A stretch of 18,968 nucleotides of DNA from positions 1 through 18,968 of the forward strand of contig CALFNW010000146.1 of assembly GCA_937902275.1 (NCBI GenBank). Reading direction: 5' to 3'. The stretch is from UBA4717 sp002404395 (GTDB lineage Bacteria > Bacillota > Clostridia > Oscillospirales > CAG-272). A program made the translations under genes and the position numbers. This document shows, in pieces, positions 14,946-18,968 of this stretch. A model generated the notes under the pieces. The model did not search any database, was not told the DNA's origin, and saw only the letters and a program-made list of their open reading frames with translations. Each line of letters starts with the position of its first letter. Position 1 is the stretch's first letter.

Positions 14946-16072
14946 TTTTCAACCAATACGGCTTTTCCGATGCGATCGGACTCATACGCCGCTTCCATAA
15001 CGTGTTGAATGTGCGCCGCGTCATGCAGATCGGGATGAACAAAGCGGTCGTTCGACTTTACCGCACCCAGAAATTCGTACATACTGCCGAGGTGTCCGCG
15101 AAGCCAGCCGGCAGGCGCCTTTATTCCCGGGAATATTCCGGCAGGCGCCGCGTAGCGCCCGACACATTCGATCCGCGTAAAGCCCTTATCGCCGCCGAAA
15201 TCGCCGCTGACGGCGGAATTGTCGTAAAACGAAAGGAAGTTCGGATCCATAAGCGAAAATCTCAGACTGCCCTCGGTTCCGTATATTTCAAGCGTCAGAT
15301 CATCATTTGCGCCGACAGCTATTTTGCTTGCCTCTATGGTACCGACCGCCCCCGATTCAAGCTCAGCGATCATATAAAACGCCTCGTCGGCGTTGGTCTC
15401 CCACTCTTTTCCGTCCGCTCCGCAACGCTTTTTGAATGCGATCTGAGATCTGCCGGTAACGCTTGCCACTCTTCCGCAAAGATAATATACTAAGTCTATT
15501 GCGTGCGAGCCGAGATCGAAAAGCACTCCGCCGCCGCAGATATCGCGATTCTGCTTCCAACCGGCTTTTTTGGCGGTATCGGTACAGCTTGAATGCAGAT
15601 ACGCACAGCGGAAAGAAATCACTCTGCCGATCTTTCCCGAATCCATAAGCGCTTTTGCGCGGAGAATGGCGCTGAGATATCGGTTGTTGAACACGATCCT
15701 GCCGACAATGCCCTTTTCATCGGCAAGCTTTGCGATCTCATCCGCCTCTGCCGCAGTAGTGCAGAGCGGCTTTTCGCAGTATACGTGTTTGCCTGCGGCG
15801 ATCGCTTTTTTTAAGGTTTCAAAATGGCAAATATTCGGCGTGCAGATATCAATTATATCAATATCGTTTCGACAGATCAACTCGTCTTCATTTTGAGCCG
15901 CCGTTTCAAATCCGAAACGCGCACACGCTTCACGCGCGTGTTCGGGATTTTTGGTGCAGACCCCGACGATCTTGGCATCCGGCAGCTCGCCGCCGTAATA
16001 ATACTTTATATTATCCACAGCCCATGCATGAGTCCGCCCCATTGAGCCGAATCCGATAAGTCCGATATTCAT
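14942..16072 (-). CDS. Gfo/Idh/MocA family NAD(P)-dependent oxidoreductase
   Basis: This 376-residue enzyme should oxidise or reduce a sugar, inositol or related polyol using NAD(P). The N-terminal Rossmann fold opens with IGLIGFGSMGRTHA (nucleotide-binding glycines at 7, 9 and 12). The family motif CEKPL follows (E100, K101, P102), with the catalytic lysine in it. The C-terminal domain carries GGGVLFDLGSHAIDLVYY, with D187 and H190 as likely active-site residues. AAAGGA lies ten bases before the start. It heads the minus-strand run, and its ATGA overlap with coaE implies co-translation. Its promoter lies inside an inverted repeat. The exact substrate cannot be told from sequence. Confidence 0.9.
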   Translation of the reverse strand: MNIGLIGFGSMGRTHAWAVDNIKYYYGGELPDAKIVGVCTKNPEHAREACARFGFETAAQNEDELICRNDIDIIDICTPNICHFETLKKAIAAGKHVYCEKPLCTTAAEADEIAKLADEKGIVGRIVFNNRYLSAILRAKALMDSGKIGRVISFRCAYLHSSCTDTAKKAGWKQNRDICGGGVLFDLGSHAIDLVYYLCGRVASVTGRSQIAFKKRCGADGKEWETNADEAFYMIAELESGAVGTIEASKIAVGANDDLTLEIYGTEGSLRFSLMDPNFLSFYDNSAVSGDFGGDKGFTRIECVGRYAAPAGIFPGIKAPAGWLRGHLGSMYEFLGAVKSNDRFVHPDLHDAAHIQHVMEAAYESDRIGKAVLVEK

Positions 16073-16110
16073 GAATGATCTTTCCTTTCAGTATACAGAT
16101 CCGCAGCGAA

Positions 16111-16178
16111 AACGGGATCTCTCACTATATTATACTTCCGCGAACGCAAAAATACAATAGTTTATGAGAAATCCCGTT
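16111..16178. repeat. Imperfect 14-bp inverted repeat flanking the oxidoreductase promoter
   Basis: The arms are AACGGGATcTCTCA (16111-16124) and TGAGAaATCCCGTT (16165-16178), complementary at 13 of 14 positions around a 40-base centre. That centre contains the complete -35 and -10 elements of the minus-strand promoter. One arm lies upstream of the -35 and the other covers the start of the transcript. A paired operator or a large hairpin on read-through RNA are both possible. Confidence 0.7.
16129..16157 (-). promoter_or_regulatory. Sigma-A promoter of the oxidoreductase-coaE-SLT run
   Basis: On the minus strand TTGTAT (16152-16157) is followed after exactly 17 bases by TATAAT (16129-16134). 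Transcription would begin near 16122, about 50 nt before the oxidoreductase start. Given the tight packing downstream, it probably drives that gene with coaE, the lytic transglycosylase and possibly the aminopeptidase and eda. Confidence 0.7.
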
Positions 16179-16185
16179 AAAATAT

Positions 16186-16437
16186 TCAATTTTTGAAAAG
16201 CGAAATATCTGATTCCGCATAGGCGGCAACGATTCCCGATATCCACACTATGTTGAGCATTCCGCAAACATCATAAAGCATCGACCTGCCGTAGACCCGT
16301 CTCAACGCCGAATCATATGCGTCGATGCCGGAAGATATGTAAATATTGAGCACGCCGAGCAATACAAATATTAAAAAGAAGCCGGCGCAAAGCGTATAAA
16401 AAACCCGCCGCCTTGTGACGGCATCAAAATTTTTCAG
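16186..16437 (-). CDS. Small two-helix membrane protein with probable CTG start (unrecognised)
   Basis: An 83-codon reading frame runs from CTG (16435-16437) to TGA (16186-16188) with no ATG, GTG or TTG near its 5' end. The product begins KNFDAVTRRRVFYTL after the first residue and has two hydrophobic helices (about 12-34 and 54-73). Between them lies a loop with YDSALRRVYGRS, and the tail is short and charged. Positive charge before helix 1 suggests the N terminus is inside. GGAGG at 16445-16449 lies seven bases before the CTG, the best spacing, and a promoter sits just upstream. An out-of-frame ATG (16439-16441) ends after five codons; removing one A from the A5 run (16430-16434) would join it to this frame. 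So the gene either uses CTG or carries a frameshift. I do not recognise the family. Confidence 0.6.
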   Translation of the reverse strand: MKNFDAVTRRRVFYTLCAGFFLIFVLLGVLNIYISSGIDAYDSALRRVYGRSMLYDVCGMLNIVWISGIVAAYAESDISLFKN

Positions 16438-16468
16438 ACATATCCCTCCCGATATTCAGTACAGTTAA

Positions 16469-16497
16469 ATTATACAACAATATCGGAAAAAAGTCAT
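16469..16497 (-). promoter_or_regulatory. Sigma-A promoter for the small membrane protein gene
   Basis: On the minus strand ATGACT (16492-16497) is followed after 17 bases by TATAAT (16469-16474). Transcription would begin near 16462, leaving a leader of about 25 nt that contains only the GGAGG site. It lies immediately downstream of the rnpB T tract. Confidence 0.6.
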
Positions 16498-16510
16498 TGC
16501 AAAAAATTTG

Positions 16511-16904
16511 GAAGCGCATGAATAAAACGGATCGAACCTGTAAGCCGGGTTCTGTAATCGGCAATCATCTATCTCCGCGCGTCGTTACCGCCGCGCTCCG
16601 AATTGCTTCGTGCCACCAAAGAATCTCTGTCGGGCAAACATGGCATAAGCCGTTCTCAGGTGTTGCTTCGGATAGGGTTTACAGTTGCATCTCCGTTACC
16701 GGTATGCCGGTGAGCTCTTACCTCGCCTTTCCATCCTTACCGCATTACTGCGGCGGTTTATTTCTGTTGCACTTTCCCGGGAGTCGCCTCCGGCGGACGT
16801 TATCCGTTATCCTGCCCTGTGAAGCCCGGACTTTCCTCATAATAATACCTTTCGGCAACATATTACGCGATTGCCCGGCTCGGTCCGTTTTATTCATGCG
16901 CTTC
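16511..16904 (-). ncRNA. rnpB: RNase P RNA, class A
   Basis: This is the catalytic RNA of RNase P, which trims the 5' leader from precursor tRNAs. On the minus strand the universally conserved blocks appear in order: GAGGAAAGTCCGGGCTTCAC with GGGCAGG, then AAGTGCAACAGAAATAAACC, GGTAAGGATGGAAAGG, GAGGTAAGAGCTCACCGG, and finally ATAGATGATTGCC followed by ACAGAACCCGGCTTACAGG. Block order and spacing fit class A rather than the Bacillus class B form. The ends are set by helix P1: 16511-16531 pairs with 16884-16904 over 21 perfect base pairs, longer than usual. On the minus strand P1 is followed by CAAATTTTTT, which may serve in termination. Protein-coding frames across this segment are spurious. 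Confidence 0.96.
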
Positions 16905-16917
16905 GCTGCGCTTACAT

Positions 16918-16946
16918 AGCGTACCACAATTTGCGCATTTTGTCAA
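16918..16946 (-). promoter_or_regulatory. Promoter for rnpB
   Basis: A perfect TTGACA (16941-16946, minus strand) lies 17 bases before TACGCT (16918-16923), a weak -10 match. The expected start near 16911 agrees with the 5' end of helix P1 at 16904. Just upstream is a 10-base perfect palindrome, ACGACGTCGT (16952-16961), of unknown role. No terminator separates pyruvate kinase from rnpB, so read-through is possible. Confidence 0.6.
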
Positions 16947-16977
16947 GTCTGACGACGTCGTTTTTGCACTTTGACGC

Positions 16978-18390
16978 TTATACCGTCTCGATCTTGATAA
17001 GGTTCGTGTTTCCGGATTTGCCGTTGGTCAGACCTCCGGTTATTATCACGCTGTCACCGGGTTTGAGGTTGAAGTTTTCCTTTGCGGCTCTGAGCGCATG
17101 GTAAAAAAGCACGTCTGTCGATTCAAATTTGTCGGTCAGCACCGGCAATACGCCCCATGACAATGCAAGCTTGTACCATACCGCCTTGTTGGTCGCCATT
17201 CCGATAATATCGGTCGGAGCTCTGAAGCGCGACACCATTCTGACAGTCATCCCCGACATCGACGTTACCACGATCGCCTTGGCGTTGATATCGATTGCCA
17301 TTCCGCAGGTTGCGTGAGAAATCGCGTCAAGTCGGTTCTTGATCTTGAATTCCGAATTATAGAAACGTCTGTCATAATGAATGTGCCGCTCGGTCTCCTC
17401 GACTATCTGCGCCATTGTCTTTACCGTTTCGACCGGGTATTTACCCGCCGCCGACTCGCCCGAAAGCATCACCGCGCTCGTGCCGTCGTATACCGCATTG
17501 GCTACATCGGAGATCTCGGCACGCGTCGGACGCGGATTGTGTATCATGGATTCAAGCATTTCGGTCGCGGTAATGACCCGCTTGCCGAGCATACGGCATT
17601 TGGTTATAATATATTTCTGAAGCGCCGGCACTTCGGTAAACGGCACTTCGACTCCGAGATCGCCTCTGCCGATCATTATGCCGTCACATTCTTCGCATAT
17701 TTCCTCAATATTATCAATTCCGGTGCGGTTCTCGATCTTTGCGATAATGTCGATATTACTGCCGCCGTTTTCGGCAAGAAAGTTTTTCAGATCTACAAGA
17801 TCCTGTTTGCGTGAAACAAACGAAGCGGCAATATAATCAATTCCGTTTTCGATTCCGAAGCGCAGATCCGCCTTGTCCTGCTCGCTCAGAAAGACCTGAT
17901 TCAACACCTTGTTCGGGAAGCTCATGCTCTTGCGGTTTGAAAGCTCTCCACCCACGATAACCTTGCACTTTACATCGGTGTCGGTGATCTCGCACGCTTC
18001 GCAGATCACAAGCCCGTTGTTCACAAGGATCCGGTCTCCCGGAACTATGTCGTTTACAAGTCCCGCATATGAAACCGATACTTCTTTTTCGCTTCCGACA
18101 ATGTTTCTCACGGTAAACGTAAACTCGTCCCCGTCGTTCAGCATTATCTTACCGTTTTCAAAAGTGCCGATACGGTACTCGGGGCCCTTGGTATCAAGCA
18201 TTATCGCAATCGGAAGTCCGAGTTCTTCGCGAACACGTTTTATCATTTCTATATTCTCTTTGTGCTCTGTATGATCTCCGTGCGAAAAATTCAGTCTTGC
18301 AACATTCAATCCCGCCTTACACATTGCCGCAAACACCGAGGCATCACGGCTCGCGGGTCCTATTGTACATACGATTTTGGTTTTTCTCAT
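16978..18390 (-). CDS. pyk: Pyruvate kinase
   Basis: Pyruvate kinase converts phosphoenolpyruvate and ADP to pyruvate and ATP in the last step of glycolysis. The 470 residues cover the usual A, B and C domains: KIVCTIGPAS and ARLNFSHG, IMLDTKGPEYRIG, the metal and phosphate region IAKIENRTGIDNIEEI and IMIGRGDLGVEV, and the signature TATEMLESMIHNPRPTRAE. The C-terminal domain ends near GGLTNGKSGNTNLIKIETV. No extra PEP-utiliser domain is attached, unlike in some Bacillota. A Glu follows KGP (KGPEYR), as in potassium-dependent forms. I chose the ATG at 18390 because GAGAGG lies just before it (18396-18401); an upstream TTG at 18411 has no such support. Confidence 0.96.
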   Translation of the reverse strand: MRKTKIVCTIGPASRDASVFAAMCKAGLNVARLNFSHGDHTEHKENIEMIKRVREELGLPIAIMLDTKGPEYRIGTFENGKIMLNDGDEFTFTVRNIVGSEKEVSVSYAGLVNDIVPGDRILVNNGLVICEACEITDTDVKCKVIVGGELSNRKSMSFPNKVLNQVFLSEQDKADLRFGIENGIDYIAASFVSRKQDLVDLKNFLAENGGSNIDIIAKIENRTGIDNIEEICEECDGIMIGRGDLGVEVPFTEVPALQKYIITKCRMLGKRVITATEMLESMIHNPRPTRAEISDVANAVYDGTSAVMLSGESAAGKYPVETVKTMAQIVEETERHIHYDRRFYNSEFKIKNRLDAISHATCGMAIDINAKAIVVTSMSGMTVRMVSRFRAPTDIIGMATNKAVWYKLALSWGVLPVLTDKFESTDVLFYHALRAAKENFNLKPGDSVIITGGLTNGKSGNTNLIKIETV

Positions 18391-18431
18391 AGCTACCTCT
18401 CTACCGGACAAAAAATTTCTTCGCAGTATAT

Positions 18432-18460
18432 ATTATAACCCAAAACATACGTCAATTCAA
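18432..18460 (-). promoter_or_regulatory. Sigma-A promoter for pyruvate kinase
   Basis: On the minus strand TTGAAT (18455-18460) is followed after 17 bases by TATAAT (18432-18437). The start would be near 18425, giving a leader of about 35 nt. It follows the terminator of the cupin gene, so pyk is probably its own transcription unit. Confidence 0.75.
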
Positions 18461-18503
18461 GTACAAATAAAAAATTTACCGTGATTTTCATATTATTTGT
18501 CCG

Positions 18504-18547
18504 AAAAAAGCCGCCTCATCCGCAGGACAGTGCAAACGAGACGGCTT
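18504..18547 (-). terminator. Intrinsic terminator after the cupin gene
   Basis: Read on the minus strand, AAGCCGtCTC (18538-18547) pairs with GAGgCGGCTT (18509-18518), one mismatch in ten, around a 19-base loop. A run of six T residues (18504-18509) follows. It lies about 40 bases beyond the cupin stop codon. Confidence 0.8.
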
Positions 18548-18586
18548 GCGCCGCAAAAATTTAATTAACCGTTTCAAGGCGGCCGC

Positions 18587-18919
18587 TTAAAAAACTACGG
18601 TCAAAAGCATCTTGAAGCCGCTGATTCCGCAGACGGCATGAGGATGCTTTGCCGGCATAACGATCGAATCACCCTCACATAATTCATATTCCCTGCCGTC
18701 GATAGTGACCTTGCCGGTACCGTTGAGGCAAACAACGAACGCATCTCCGTCCGATTCGTGAGTGCTGATCTCCTCACCGTCCGCAAAGGCGAAAAGCGTA
18801 ATGCTGACCGCCCCGTTCTGCACAAGAGTCTTGCTGACGATCTGCCCGTCACAATTTTCCACAAGTTCCTTAAGTTTTGCCACTTCCGCCTTTTCGATAT
18901 TTTTAAGAATTTCTTTCAT
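18587..18919 (-). CDS. Small single-domain cupin protein
   Basis: This 110-residue protein is a single double-stranded beta-helix (cupin) domain. The first motif region reads STHESDGDAFVVCLNGTGKVTI and the second GDSIVMPAKHPHAVCG, followed by a last strand FKMLLTVVF. The usual HxH of motif 1 is reduced to one His, which is common in this clostridial group. His residues in KHPHAV may complete a metal site. Such small cupins bind small molecules or metals and their role is mostly unknown. I chose ATG 18919 with GGGGA close upstream; ATG 18931 would add four residues and has no better site. It ends with a clear terminator. No promoter is visible before the window edge. Confidence 0.85.
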   Translation of the reverse strand: MKEILKNIEKAEVAKLKELVENCDGQIVSKTLVQNGAVSITLFAFADGEEISTHESDGDAFVVCLNGTGKVTIDGREYELCEGDSIVMPAKHPHAVCGISGFKMLLTVVF

Positions 18920-18968
18920 AAAAATCCCCATTCTGCCGCTAAAGCGTCAGCACAAATAGGAATGAAAG

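Noticed and set aside
16497..16919. A 140-codon plus-strand frame with a plausible-looking start.
   Set aside because: The segment is the RNase P RNA gene on the other strand, with all conserved blocks present, so no protein is expected.
1..18968. Mobile element, prophage or CRISPR content, prompted by the phage-like DUF1351 region.
   Set aside because: No integrase, transposase, terminal repeats, direct-repeat spacer array or other phage genes are visible; neighbours are housekeeping genes.

Overview
The window looks like a chromosomal stretch from an uncultured member of the Bacillota, most likely class Clostridia. The reasons are a class A RNase P RNA, GGAGG-type ribosome binding sites, sigma-A promoters close to consensus, moderate GC content, and protein families typical of gut Clostridia (a PF06541 membrane protein, a small cupin, an Eda-VOC fusion, and an Ada-like Cys/His tail). 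No rRNA, tRNA, transposase, CRISPR array or prophage block is visible. Placement below class is inference.

Layout. (1) Bases 133-2124, minus: a cytoplasmic GH35 beta-galactosidase-like enzyme with its own promoter, divergent from (2) comEC, the DNA-uptake channel gene (2357-4633, plus), which has a perfect consensus promoter. Its metallo-beta-lactamase-like tail has lost key metal ligands. Its 3' end overlaps a convergent membrane protein gene (4563-5009, minus). (3) A promoter and a structured leader of about 180 nt precede a 448-residue protein that joins a phage-type DUF1351 region to a DEDDh 3'-5' exonuclease (5324-6670, plus). I cannot name a described system with this architecture, and it is the best candidate for something new. 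(4) murD, an Lhr-like superfamily 2 helicase, and a membrane-anchored Ada-like Cys/His protein follow on the plus strand and end at a strong bidirectional terminator (11171-11226).

(5) From about 16.1 kb down to 11.2 kb a minus-strand run holds a Gfo/Idh/MocA oxidoreductase, coaE (dephospho-CoA kinase), a lytic transglycosylase, an M18 aminopeptidase and an Eda aldolase fused to a glyoxalase-like (VOC) domain. The first three genes are joined by ATGA stop/start overlaps. The promoter of the run lies between the arms of an imperfect 14-bp inverted repeat. (6) Upstream of it is an 83-codon two-helix membrane protein with no ATG/GTG/TTG start (16186-16437, minus), then rnpB, pyruvate kinase and a cupin, all on the minus strand.

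Most genes are housekeeping or carbon metabolism: peptidoglycan synthesis and remodelling (MurD, lytic transglycosylase), CoA synthesis, lower glycolysis, and sugar or uronate breakdown (GH35, Gfo/Idh/MocA, Eda). A second theme is nucleic acid processing: ComEC, the DUF1351-exonuclease fusion, the Lhr-like helicase and the Ada-like protein lie within 9 kb on the same strand. A functional link among them is inference from proximity only.
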